Positions 10,408 through 22,195 of a DNA stretch of 64,000 bases are shown here, piece by piece. Numbering within the stretch: the first letter of the stretch is position 1; every line of letters begins with the position of its first letter. The DNA is from Rallus limicola. Taxonomy: Eukaryota; Chordata; Aves; Gruiformes; Rallidae. Below the pieces are notes generated by a model that did no database searches, was not told the DNA's origin, and saw only the letters and a program-made list of their open reading frames with translations. Both the position numbers and the translations under genes were made by a program. The stretch lies in NCBI GenBank assembly GCA_022605955.1, contig JAKCOZ010000003.1, positions 61,876,179 through 61,940,178 on the forward strand. Direction: 5' to 3'.

Positions 10408-13400
10408 CTTGCAAGAAATAGATCTAAACACTTCCCCTTCCCCCTAAAATCCCAGCACAGCTCAGCTAAGCATGCTCGGAGGTGATCCTTCAATGGCTGT
10501 TTTTCTTGTACATGATTTCCCCAGCCCACCCCCAACAAAAGCTCAGCTTCTCGGGAAGGAAAATGCCAAGTGGGTTAGGAAAAGGGCTTTTCTAGCCTTG
10601 TTAGTTGCCAAGAAGAAAAATACATTTTAAAAAGCCATAAAAGTGTAATTCTCCCTTACACACATTCCAATAAATCAAAGATAGCTAAAAGGATTTTCTT
10701 CAGTGAAAGAAAAATCATCATTTCTTGCCCTATACAAAGTGTGAAAGTTTTAGTCTGAACAGAGAAATTTTTCAGAGAATTATGATCATGTGAAACCAAA
10801 GGGTTAGAAAGAAAAGCTCAATGTAACCCAAGCACTGGCTTTTGCTATTATGAAAGCTATAATGTATGAAACACTACAGATCTATGGGAAATATATTCCT
10901 TTCCATGAGAGGAATTGTCAGAGCCCAGTGTCTATGAACCAAGATTGATTACGCAGAAACTGTTTTTCCAGTTGACATTTATTTTGCAGAGATATTAATG
11001 AGGAAACAGCCTCTTTTCCCTGCAGTTCAACCTGAGGTCATTCCCCAAGTCTGTTATCAGCCCAGACAGCCCATCTGAATGCATCTAATACACACATTTG
11101 AGACATGAACTACAGTAGGTTTATTTGGGGAGTCGTGGTGAACCAGGATCACAACCTTGTTTTAAACTGCTGTAATTGAGTGAAAAAGCGTTTCCTGGGC
11201 ACTGACTTTACCAGCCTTTCCCTCATCACTGTGTGGTACCTGGAGCACCACAACACATCTGCACATGCACCGTCTGTGCCCATGGCAACTCTTCTAATTG
11301 TCCTCGGGAATCTCTGCTCTCATTAATAAAGTAAGAAATCTCTAGCAGACCTGTTTGGGGAGAAGGTCATGAGCATGAGTGCCGGCACTTTCACTGCAGC
11401 TGCCTGATTTCCAAGCAGCCTGCGCTCGCTGTGCTGAGCTGAGCACCAGGACTTTGGTTGCAAAGGGCATAAAGTATGTGCAACAACTCCCTCGGACTGG
11501 CAGCAGATTTAGATTCAATGGTTAAAGTAGATTTTTTTCCAGAGGTCGTCTCAACCACGGCAGGAAAAGCAAAACGCATTACTACCAGCTGAAATGAGCC
11601 TGGGTGGACGTTAATGGAATGGTGGGCTGCAAGCCATAGTGGCATATCCAGCCATCCCTAAGGCAGGAGGGATCATGGGGGCAGATGTAGGGGATTTGGG
11701 TAACTCTGAGACCAGCCACAAATTTAATAACCTTATATCCTAGAAAGGTCACTGAAAATTTTGGGTTTGTCTCCTCTTCCTCTGTCACTCCTGGGCACCG
11801 AAGACTTGATACCAAACATGCATTAGTGTAACTCCTGAGATCTGGGTGTACCAGAACCATCAGAAATGTCTTTTTATAGACAGTGAGAAAGGGCATGATA
11901 TAGGGGAGACCTCCCATCCGACACAGAGGGTAGTATTCATCCCACCTGGTTTTGGCTGTTCTAATGCTGTGGTTCCGTTCTGCACTGCAGACGCTGCCTG
12001 TTCCTTTCACAGCCAGTGGAGAGAAACAAGCACCTCCGGGGAATGAGGAAAATATCATCTCTTCTTCATACAGGGGTGTTGAACAGACAGGGTGAATCTG
12101 CATCAAAAGGTGTTCCACAAGCAAGAGATATCCCAGATGACAAGTGCAAATTAGATGCTGAGCTTTCAGGTAGGTGCATCTGGTGGAGAAAAGTCACACA
12201 TTAGTAGCTACTTGTTCTTGCAGCCTCCCAGGAGGGCTGTAGGAAGATGTGGCTGGCTTCTGTGGCCAAAGAAGGATTTAGCTTCTGAGCCCTGGATGGT
12301 CTTTTTCTATCTTCAGTGTGTCCTGTAGTGACCACCCTATGTGAGGCAGCTGCGACGAAGTAACTTGCAGTGAAGTAAGTAACCCAAACACCCAGAGCTA
12401 CATTTCCTCCAAAATCTCCATTTCCCATAGGTGAGTTTTCATATAAAATAGGGTTTATACCTCTACCCTGGCCAGGCATAACCAGCCACTGCTGGGGAGA
12501 GATAAGGGGTTGAGAGGAAATGTCCTGATAAAGAAGTTCTGCCGTAGCGTCACAGTGCTGGAGTTTCTTACCCTGTGACCAGTTCCTGTGGACTGTCTCA
12601 GAAAACATGCTCAGGGTAAAGAGTTTGGAGCAGTTGTGGGCCGTGTCTGCCTTGACCAGAGCTCCTGGTTTCTGCCCTGAGTCCCCAGGGCAGCTGCACA
12701 AGTGTGATCATCCAGCAACTGGTGTCAAACCTTGCTGAATGGGATCTTGGAGAAAAGAGCTGGCCTGGGTCCATTCACAGCTGAACATCCATGTCCCTTG
12801 AGCAGGAAGGGAGGGAAAAAGCCCAGGATTGCCCTACACAGAGGAGAAATGGAGGGGAGGTACAAGCTGAGTAAAGCTGGCAAATCCTAAGGGAACCAGA
12901 CAGCACCCACCTCTCTTTGGCCCTAAGCAAGGACCTGGGGGATGCTGTGCAGAAGATCTCTGCCTTGAGACAGCTTGTGGGGAAGCCACCGAGCACCCAG
13001 GCCCCATCCAGGGTACTCTGCAAGGCACTCCTCGGCAGGAAAATGGGATCAAAATGAGGAGGTGCTAAAAAACCTCAGAGAGGGAGACTTCAGGTCCAAA
13101 ACATGCCAGAGAGAGGGGAGTGAACGTGTTGTGACAATCCATCCTGTGATTCCTTGATTGCAGCCACTGCTTTGGAGGAAGAGGGATGAGGAACATTCTC
13201 TGCTCTCTGTACGGGGGAAGCTTGAGGACTTTCAGCTGCTTATTGCTGCTGCTAGGCTGCATGGATAAGCAGCAGCCTCCAGCCCCCAGAGAGGCTGAGC
13301 CAGCCTTAAATCCACTTCAAAGCAGAAAAGAACATTATGGCCTGTGCGTGAGGGTCTTAGCTTCTCACACGGCTCTTCCACTCCAGTTTTATGGCGTGAA

Positions 13401-15548
13401 GCACACAGCCCTTACGACTGCAGTTCAGCTGCATTTTTCTTGGCGAGCTCGCTCCCACCGGACATCATTCACGCGCTCTTTGGAGTGGAAACGAAAGGGA
13501 GTGAGAAGTGGCCCCCTTGAAGTTCTACTCAGCTGGGCTGCTCATGTTCCTGAAAAACACATCTACCTTTTTATAACTCCCCAAGCTCACGTTTTGGGAG
13601 CCTGGCTGGCTGCTTTCGCATGGGGAGTGTGGAGAGGGGGGGGTGCGTGTCCACGTTTGATGATAGGAAAGGTGTGTTTGCCGTCTGTACTCCTGCAGGC
13701 ATGTGGGGAAAGGTGAGGTGGATGCAGGGGCTGCTTTACGACGTGCATGCATGCACTGGAAAGAGATGGAAAGCAGAGCTGCACAAAGGAGGGAGATAGA
13801 TGAAGACGTGTGAGGAGGGGTGTTATTCCAAGGCCAGACCCCGGGAGCACCCATTCTGGTCCCCACCACCCTCTCTCTCTTACAGCCAGTCCTGCTACTC
13901 AGCTTTTCCATGTGAGCAGCACTGACGTGGGGACAGCCTGTGGCACAGGAGGCTGGCAGGACTGAGTGCTCACAGGGATGTAGCAGTGTCCAGCCCCCCA
14001 CATATCTCACCTGTCTGTCCTCAGGCACTGCTTTTCTCCCTGGCATGTTTTCATGCCAAGTTGTGTTGCACTGAGAAATCAAGCTTGGGGTAAAAATAAG
14101 TGTTAAAAGACATAAGAGAAACGATTCTGTTATTACCCTATAATTTGGGCATCAATTGCTCATTAGGTTGAGGCTTTATTCCAAGAGGAGTTCTGGATGG
14201 GCTGTCTCAACATGCTGATGGTTTGAAAGTCTGTTCTTTTGTGTGGTGAATGGTCCTCTGAGTCTGTCTGGAAACAGGACTGGATGAAGCCTGGAGAAAT
14301 GCTCCCGCAGGAAGAAGTCCTGCCCCACTACTGGGAGCACATGATGTAATATGCCTTTGCCAGTCCTCATTTCTGTGGCTCTAAGATGATATCAGTATCA
14401 CCAGCAAATATTTGCCTTGCACTGAAGGGCTCAGATGAAAGGGATGCAAATGTCAACCCATTGCACTCCCCTGTTTGCATTTCAGGCTGATGTCCCAGGG
14501 CAGAGCAATCTGCTTTTTGGGCTGCAGCAGGGCAGCAGCACAGAGCAGAGCAAATCTCTATCGTCTCACAGCCCTTCTGCTCAGTAGCAGTCATTTCCAC
14601 ATCCCTCCCCACTGCAACCCTCCTAGCAATTTGGAGAACCTGATGAGCACAGAGATCATTTGCCTGCAAGTGGAATGTGGCCACCTCTGGAGACAGCACG
14701 AAGCAGCTGCTTCACCGCCTAGATCCGTTCCTCACCATTGCTGAAGACAGGCAGGGACAGAAGATGCTGCATCCAAGTGGATTTCCAGGGAGAATTTATT
14801 GAGGCAGGATGCAATTATCCAGCTGGAAGTTTTCCATGACACCGAGACCAAGCCAGCAGTCTGCACTGAGACACCATCACCCAACAGCCCCTTTGACTTC
14901 AACAAGGCTATTGGCATGAGAGCAGATGGCTGGGGGTCTAATCCTTCCACTTTTATGATTGTGTTCAAAGATAACAATAAAGCACTTGAAGCCTAGAAGA
15001 AGATGCGGGGAAAAGGGGAACGCAAAACATCCTGCTTGCTTCCTCTGAAAGCTTCCATTTGATAAGTGCATGCGCTGCTCATACGCTGGAGAAGAGGCTC
15101 TCAAATTCACGTGCAGCATCAAAAATCTCTTCCTCTTCAGTGCTGATGTCATCCCCAGGACCTGGGTCCCCACCAACTTTCCCATCCACTGGTTTCTGAT
15201 AGTGCTCCCATCAGGAGCAAGAGCCTGAGAGTGTGGGAAACAGGAGGACATGGGCTTGTGTATTCCAGTTTAATCAGTCTCTGTTCCCCGGCTGAGCAAG
15301 TGGACACCAGTTTACCCTTCCCGGTTCACAAGGAGCCTGGGCATACTTCACACCCCCACATGACAACCCAGACCAAACCCCCCACGCTTCACATTTCTCT
15401 TCCACAATTATGAACAGACTTAGACTAAACTGAAGCAAGACCTGATGTGCCCTGTGCCTGTTCACATGAAATGTGAATGTAATTGGCCATAATTAAAAGA
15501 AATTTGCTCTAGGTTGCTAAGTGACCTGCTAACTCTGTATCGCTGTGT
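10400..15548. other. Unique sequence, no gene seen
   Basis: No gene or interspersed repeat was recognised over 5.1 kb. Open frames at 11582-12124 (minus), 12201-12701 (minus), 13186-13716 (plus) and 13525-14082 (minus) reach 166-185 codons but have no domain. The last two overlap on opposite strands, as expected of chance frames. A G8 run lies at about 13638-13645. Confidence 0.5.
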
Positions 15549-15624
15549 TTGGAAGAGATCTCTGGAGATCACCTAGTCCAAGCTCCAGGATCAGGGCACG
15601 GTCATATAGAGCAGTTCATCTCTG
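15549..15624 (-). repeat. CR1 LINE 3' end fragment, minus strand
   Basis: The plus strand shows GGAAGAGATCTCTGGAGATC and ACCTAGTCCAAGCTCCAGGA, then CATATAGAGCAGTTC. This is the reverse complement of the CR1 3'-UTR block (ggaaggg.cctctggagatcatctagtccaac...cctagagcaggtt). Only about 75 bp survive, and the terminal TCATAGAAT repeats are lost. Confidence 0.68.
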
Positions 15625-16074
15625 CATTGATGGGGGAAATGTGAGAAACCAGAGCAAAGAGAGTGATTTCCTGAGTGGTGGTTAATTAAAAACAAAACAT
15701 TCAAGAGGGGAGCGTTGAGGTGGTGCATTTGTCCCTTTGAGTAAAACCAAAAACCAAATGAGGTGGGGGTGGTGTAAAAATCTGCATGGTCAAGCCAGTT
15801 TTTTCCAACACCTTTTCAGGGATAGGATAGAAACTCTTGTTTCTTCAAAGTTTCTTTTCTATCTGAGAAACTGGGCAAAAAGGAGGAAAATTAAAATATT
15901 ATGAATTTGAAAACCAGAATGTAGTTTAAAAGGTCAATATGAAGTATTTACCCAATCAATTTTTTTTTTCCTGGGGTCACGATGTCACTGCATTTATCAA
16001 AGTTTTGACATCTCTCCTCAGACCAGGCAGGAAAACACGACAAAATCTCAACAGTTTTCCCAAGACAGGGAAAA
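15625..16074. other. Unique sequence, no gene seen
   Basis: AT-rich, nothing recognised. There is a T9 run at about 15961-15969. Confidence 0.5.
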
Positions 16075-16470
16075 TGGTTTGTATCCATTCGTAACTAAGC
16101 CTCTCAATCCCAGTTCTGGTGCCCACATTTTAAAAAGAACATGGAAAACCTGAAAGAGAACATAGAAAAGTGAAGAATAATTTAAGCGATGGACAAAGAT
16201 GTCTCGGAGCGAGAGATTTAAACCACCAAACCTATTCAGCAGATCAAAAAGAAGATGAAGAGGTGACTGGATAATAGTGTCTAAGCACTTTCAGAAGAAG
16301 CTGCGAGTACCAAAGAGATCTTTAATCTACCACTGAAAGCTGTAAGAAAGCAGCTCTGTTGGAAGTTAAAGCTAGATGAATTCGTGTGAGAAAGAAAGTG
16401 ATCTATTAAATGCTGGTGAGGTGAAAGGTGGATCCTCCACGCTCGGCAGTCCCCAGCACATGCCCAGACA
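16075..16470 (+). repeat. Ancient CR1/L3-like LINE relic, plus strand
   Basis: The order of degenerate matches follows the C-terminal ORF and 3' region of old amniote CR1/L3-type LINEs: CAGTTCTGGTGCCCACATTT (for the 'SLVRP..QFWCPHF' region), AAAGAACATGGAAAACCTG, AGATGTCTCGGAGCGAGAGA, CCTATTCAGCAGATC (for 'LFS'), AAGAAGATGAAGAGGTGACT and TGTTGGAAGTTAAAGCTAGA. The copy is far more diverged than the CR1 fragments elsewhere here and has no open frame. Confidence 0.62.
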
Positions 16471-19334
16471 GATGTTCCCAAGATTGGGTCAGGAGTGAGA
16501 GGGGGCTTGTTTTGCAGGGGGGCATGGTGGATCCCATTTGGATCTTAAATCTATTAACATTATCATTAACAAAACTGCAGTGCAGATGTAAGGCAGTTTA
16601 GATGGAGTAGGCGGCCATTGAAAGAAGCTCTCCCTACTCCTTCCTGGCTTTGCCTCAGCCTTCACTTTCTTCAGCTCCTATTTCCACCACTGAATCCCTG
16701 CTGAACTTGAAGCCTGATAAGGGCTGACAACCTGCAAATGGACTGTGTACGAGGAAAGAGAGAACAATTCTTCAAAGAAACCTGTGTTTAGCGTGGGGCT
16801 TTCAGGCTGGTTTCCTAAGGAAACAAGTCAGGGTCTGTTTATCTGTCTTTCAAATGCTTTGGCTAATTTTATCCAAACCAGGCTCAAGTATAAAGTTCTC
16901 AGAAATGCTGGATTCCTGCAGGGTTAGTGGCAATGGGTGACCCCGTAGGGAGGAGTAGCACATATCACTGTCCCACATGGGTTACAAGTTGCTTCATGAA
17001 ACACATCATAAGGCAGTGGAGAACTCTGATACGGAAGAGCCATGGGGACCTTGGCAGCATGAGACCTGCCGCTCACAGATCTGCTGGGGTTTGGTGGCTG
17101 CACGGCAGCACGACACTGCTGACGCTTGCTGACACTGCTGATGCTCACTATGGTCTCTGATCCAGACTAGTGGCTCTTCTGATGAGCAGTGCGAGCTGCT
17201 CTGTTGTACAGACATTGCAAGGATGTAGGGGTGAATCCCTCTGCCCTCCTGGTGCTAGCCTCTGTTGTTTCCCCATTTCCAGAGACTGCCTTTCCCACGC
17301 ACTAGCACACACATGAAAGCAGTGAGGCTGACTGGGCAGACCAAATGCCCTTCTTGAGCTTGCACAGCATATGGGACCAGGCAGGCATGACCCCTGTTAA
17401 ACCCACTTGGCATCAGCCACAAAACACCTAGCCAGCACCAACTGGGAGTAGTACCTGGTGATCAAAGAGCTGTGCCTGCACTGATCAAAACCTTTTCTTT
17501 CCCCCTTTGTATTTTGTTTTCTGCACTTGCAACACCAGGATAGTGGAATCAAGGGTTCCTCTGTGAAGAAAGCTGGGGCTTGGGTTGTTAAAAGCACACT
17601 GAAAAGACTCTCCTGTTGTAACACAAGCAGCGAATCGTTACAGCATCTTTAGATCCACATCAGGCTCATTTCCCTACTCAGCCTAGAGGTCTCAGAGAGT
17701 AAGGATTCCTTAAGGACCTCTCAGGCGAGTGGGATTAGAGTAATTGTTTGATGAGAGCAGGTCAGGAGGGGCTACTGCAGTACATCCCCACAGCATATAG
17801 ACTCCCTCTTGCTCATGCCTGAAACTCTCCTTGAAGAGGAAAAAGCAGCTGGGGAGAAACCAGGGAGCCTGAGCAGAGCTCTGAGCTGGCTCACCTGCTC
17901 ACAAAGAAAAGCAGGAGCCAACCCCAATCGTGATCCAGCACCTTCCTGAATGAGAACCAGCAGGTAGATGAGGTGGTCAGGCAGCAGTGGTCGGGACCTC
18001 ACCTCTGAGGGGCTCAGATGCATAAATAAAGCTTGAACGAGGCGCTTGCAGCCCGTCCCTCCATTACTTGCTTCTATACACCTCTGCTAAACCCAAAAGC
18101 CTCCTCTGCACTCCGAGCTTGTCGCTCTCTCCAGGGATGCAGACTTGCTGAGACCTGCTGCTTGCACAGAGGTGTTAGTCCCATTGCACCAGCAATCCTG
18201 CTCCTTATTTATCTGCCTTGGGGAAGTCGCTACAGCTTAAGTGGTATAAATCTAAGCTGAAGCATCTCTTCAGTGCCTATCAGTAGATCATTAATCTGGC
18301 AGAGCATGGCACTTGTTAATGAAGCAGCACAGGCAAGGGAGAGGAGCGTACACAGCCAGAGTTACACAAACCCAGCCCGTCAGAACAAGTGTCTAATTAC
18401 ATGCACTTTTCAAACATGCTTTGTTTTAGAGTGGTAATTGCATTACTTTCCATGAGCTTGGCAGCAGGAGCATGGAGACATCATGGAGGATGTGTCTCAG
18501 AGCCGTGCTGGTTCTTCTCCAGCTGTATGGCTCACTTCCCTATGCCTGTACACAAGAGGTGATAAGCTTTAAACCAAGGACAAGCAGCACCCAGTGCTGA
18601 ACTGCTTGAAGCTGCCTGAAGCCCATTATGATCAGGAGAAAGCCTGGCACTGGCTAATGCCTGGCACTGGTCTTCCTGCAATGGAGCCTTCTAACAGAGG
18701 GAAATCACCTCCCACCCTGCGAGACAGTGGTGCAGGAGAGTCTGCTCTTGGGGGATGGGGTGGGCACGGCCTCTGTCAGAAATAACTCCTTGCTGTTTAA
18801 GTATCAGATGTTTCATAGAATTATTTTTCTTTCCAGTTTGCCAATGTCCATTTAAGGTAGCTTAAATAAAACTTGACCTGATGCTGAAGCCGAGAGCTGA
18901 TGTCAGAGGGAGATTTAGCTCTTCAAATTACTGTTTAGTGGCAGAATGTTTTAAAAATAAGCCAAAATGTCCAACACAATTTTTCTAGTGGAGGAGATCC
19001 AGAGGGATTCGATGTCATTCCTGTTTTCTGATTTGACATCTCAGCTTCAGGACTTGGCCAGCCACTTCCACCTGGGTTCTTTATGAGTTTAGTGTCGACC
19101 TGAGCTAAGGCTCATTGTGACTTTCCTCCACCTTCCCTGCAGGAGGACTCCTGAAAGTTTCCTCAAGCAGCCAGCCAAGGTTTGGCCACCCTAGCCCTAC
19201 CAGCCCTTGTTTTCCTGAACCACCAAAAAAAAAAAATCACCAATTAATACCTGATTGTCCAAACATCAGCTGGGAAAATGGGGATATGTTAGGTTTGGCT
19301 GCACTGTTGAGCATCTGTGACAGGGAAGTCCTAA

Positions 19335-19335
<1 letters not shown>
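16471..19335. other. Unique sequence, no gene seen
   Basis: No gene or transposon was recognised. A 12-bp direct repeat GCCTGGCACTGG occurs at 18642-18653 and 18659-18670. An imperfect TGCTGACRCT repeat lies at about 17115-17145. An AT-rich candidate element is listed at 18270-18440. Confidence 0.5.
18270..18440. promoter_or_regulatory. Candidate conserved non-coding element
   Basis: Repeat-free block with multiple homeodomain-type cores: GATCATTAATCTGGC, CTTGTTAATGAAGC, GTGTCTAATTACATG and GTGGTAATTGCATTA. Sequence on both sides is richer in G and C. Motif density only; conservation is unknown. Confidence 0.27.

Positions 19336-19369
<34 letters not shown>
19336..19369. repeat. (TG)17 microsatellite
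   Basis: Seventeen perfect TG dinucleotides, followed by ATCACACTAACAT. Confidence 0.98.
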
Positions 19370-19370
<1 letters not shown>

Positions 19371-21534
19371 TCACACTAACATCCCAGGTTGCAGACTCAC
19401 ACAGCAGTTGCACGAGTACCCAGCTCCATTTGCATGAGTGTGGAGAGCTGTTTTCCTCTCACCTCGTATTTGCATTCTTATTTGCTCATTGCCTGCCTTG
19501 CTCCTCTCTGCATGCACACAGATTCTCCGACCCAGCCACATATGAAGGGATTGTAGCACCAGTATTTACATGAGAATTTGCAGCTAATGCATTTGTGGAC
19601 AAGCCTGTGAACAAGTACTTCCCTGCTAGGGTATCTCTGAATAAGAGCTCACATGAGTATTCTTTTGCCAGGAAATTCTTAGATAAATCCTTATCAGTTC
19701 ATATAAGTGCAAGTATTTGCTTTGGGATTTGCCTGCCAATATGTATCTGAAGATACACTTGCCTGAAAATTCATAACCACATGCAGCTCCGCATGCGAAT
19801 GCAGGTTCAAAGGATCTCACCTCCAGCTTTCCTTTCTTTACCTACACCTTTTCAGCCTGGATTCTGCCGCAATAAGTATTTGCAAGAAAAGCAAGCAATG
19901 GGGGAGGCGAATGCCTTCAAAGCAAATCATGGCTCTTATTCAGATGAATAGTGGAGGAGTCTATTTTATTTTTATTTTTTTTTCCCTGATACTGTCCTTC
20001 CTGCTTTTTGTGATATGCATACGACTCTACATGTTTCCATTTGAGACCTGAGGAACTCTGCTAGTTCTTCACCACCCCACCACCCCCCACTGCCCACGAG
20101 CCAAAAAGACGATAAGGGAATATAACGAACACAAACAATGGTGGAGACTGAATTTGACTTCTTTTTTTTTTTTTTTCTCCAGGGAAAGGCAGGACTCACA
20201 GATGGAGGAATATTATTGAATTCCTTTGGATACATTTGATCTCCCGGCCAAAAAAGTATGTGGGACATTTCCGCTTATTTTTAAAACATTCTGCCACAAA
20301 ACAGTAATTCAATTAACGAAAGCTCCCACTGATGTCAGCCCTGAGCTTCAGCCTGGCTGAGCATTTCTCTCTGCTGTGAACACAAAAGCCACCTTAAAGA
20401 TGAGCGACCAATCTACATATGTTTGGAAAGGAAAAGCCTTCATGAAATCGCTTATGACTCAAAATAAAGATGCTTAATGAATGAAGCGTGCTGCTCATTA
20501 AACAGACCTGTGAGCAAACACGCCTTCTCCAGTTAGGTCGTGGCCTTTGAGCTTGGCTTCAGGTGAGTCTGGAGCTCTGAGTGGTGTCTAAGGCTTGTGC
20601 CGGGGTACCGCATCGCACTCCTCCAAGCAGCCTGCTTCCCTTCACTTCTGGCCCTCCTGGCAAAGAAAACAGGAGAGTGAACACCGCTTGCTCCGTGGAG
20701 TCAGCTTCATTTTCATGCATTAGCCGAGGGCTCCAAATTCTTCAGGCCAGAGCTGTTCAAAAGACACACTTTCTCTGGAATGACTCCCTCTTCCCCTGCC
20801 CCAAACCCAAACAATTACCTTGGCCATATGTTTTGTAAAAAGCACTTTTCACAAAAGCAACATCTTCCGTGAAATAGAACCTGACAGCTCTCTTTTAATG
20901 CAGTGCTAAATGTGAGGTTTTAATGTCATAAACCTCAGGAAATTCAGAAGTTGATCTTCTTCCCCCAGGAGCCTTACCTCTGCCCCCTCGCTCGGGTGCC
21001 CTCCAACAGGAACGCCTGCCAGACAGGCACATGAAAACACTTGGAGCAGAACGCCATGTGTATAATTCCAATGCCTCTCAGGTTGCAGGGGAAAGCACAA
21101 TTTAAACACAAATCAAAATCAGACAATTAAGGTTACTTAAAAAGTAATATCGGAGGCACATTATTCAGCATCGTTTGGGAATATGCAAGGGGATATGGAG
21201 ATAAGCAGGGACCAAGGTGCTGCAGTGGCAATGCATTTGAAATACCGAGGTGGATGGCTTAGGAAGTAAATCGGGCCTCCAGGACACTTGCTGAGATGCA
21301 GCCAGACTGAAAGCACTTGAACCTTGTTTCTGTGTCGCAGCCGTTCAGAGACATCCCTGTAACGAATCTCATGGATCTCTCCCCACCCTCGGCGAGTGAA
21401 TCTCTACGTGTCAAGAAAAATGCTGAGCTTATCTGGAATACTTTGCCTGGAGTCCAGGCAGGAGGCACGAGAGCGTACTGGCTGCTGACAAGTCTTCCGC
21501 TGCTCTAAAAGATGTCCCTTGCTCTGGGGCAGAT
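19370..21534. other. Unique sequence, no gene seen
   Basis: Nothing coding was recognised. There is a T15 run at 20162-20176. AT-rich repeat-free sequence at 20280-20560 is listed separately. Confidence 0.5.
20280..20560. promoter_or_regulatory. Candidate conserved non-coding element
   Basis: Repeat-free block with AGTAATTCAATTAACGAA, TATGACTCAAAATAAAGATG (AP-1-like TGACTCA), TTAATGAATGAAG and CTCATTAAACAG. These are typical of, but not specific to, enhancer sequence. Confidence 0.25.
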
Positions 21535-21573
21535 CTTCACCTCCCACCACAGCCTGTGTGGTGGGAGGTGAAG
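21535..21573. repeat. Perfect 17-bp inverted repeat (hairpin)
   Basis: The left arm CTTCACCTCCCACCACA (21535-21551) and right arm TGTGGTGGGAGGTGAAG (21557-21573) are exact reverse complements separated by GCCTG. A transcript from either strand could fold into a 17-bp stem with a 5-nt loop. The stem is shorter than a typical microRNA precursor. Pairing stops just outside the arms. No flanking duplication was seen. Confidence 0.95.
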
Positions 21574-21921
21574 CAGATGGAGCTTGTCAGGCTGCACTTC
21601 TTGGTGTGGCTGAGATGACTCCCAGCATAAACAATGGATTACCCCCAGCACAGCCTCACACCAGTGGAGGAAATGTCTTGTCTCTCTATGGCCAGGAGCA
21701 CAGTCCTGGCAGCCCCCTGGTCTCACAGCCACAGCCTCTTGCACCCATTATGGGATGTTCACCCAGGCTCAGCCTGAGGGTATTGGTGGAAATGAACAGT
21801 CAGATCATCTGTGCATGGGTACAAACGGTGGAAGAGAGGGCTGTGGCTCTGCACCGGCCTCTCCAACCAGCAACCTCCTCCTGTGGCCTCCTTGCCCAGA
21901 GCAGTGCACCATGGGAAATCC
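21574..21921. other. Unique sequence, no gene seen
   Basis: No recognised feature between the hairpin and the CR1 fragment. An open frame over the region has no family resemblance. Confidence 0.5.
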
Positions 21922-22195
21922 TGTAGCAACAGGATAAGGGGTAATGTTTTCAAACTAAAAAAAGGTAGATTCAGACTAGATAGAAGGACAGTGTGTTATG
22001 CTGAGGCTGGTAAAACACTGGCACAGGTTGCCCTGAGAGGCAGGAGATGTCCGATCGCTGGGATGGGTGTCTGAGCAAGGAGACCTAGCTGAAGAGGTCT
22101 CTGATCATTGCTAGGAGTTGGAAAAGGTGACATTTAAAGGTCCCTTTAAAGGTCCCTCCCAACCCAAAGTACTCTGTGATTCTGTGGTTGTATGA
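21922..22195 (+). repeat. CR1 LINE 3' fragment
   Basis: CR1 3' end in plus orientation: AGCAACAGGATAAGGGGTAA (for 'DRTRGN'), AGATTCAGACTAGATAG, CTGGCACAGGTTGCCCTGAG (for 'WHRLPRE'), CATCGCTGGGATGG-type sequence, and the terminus CCTCCCAACCCAAAGTACTC followed by TGTGATTCTGTGGTTGTATGAA. A 12-bp unit TTTAAAGGTCCC is tandemly duplicated at 22133-22156, next to the 3' end. Confidence 0.9.

Noticed and set aside
13186..13716. 176-codon plus-strand frame with a hydrophobic N-terminus resembling a signal peptide
   Set aside because: The hydrophobic stretch is short, the rest matches nothing, and a 185-codon minus-strand frame overlaps it.
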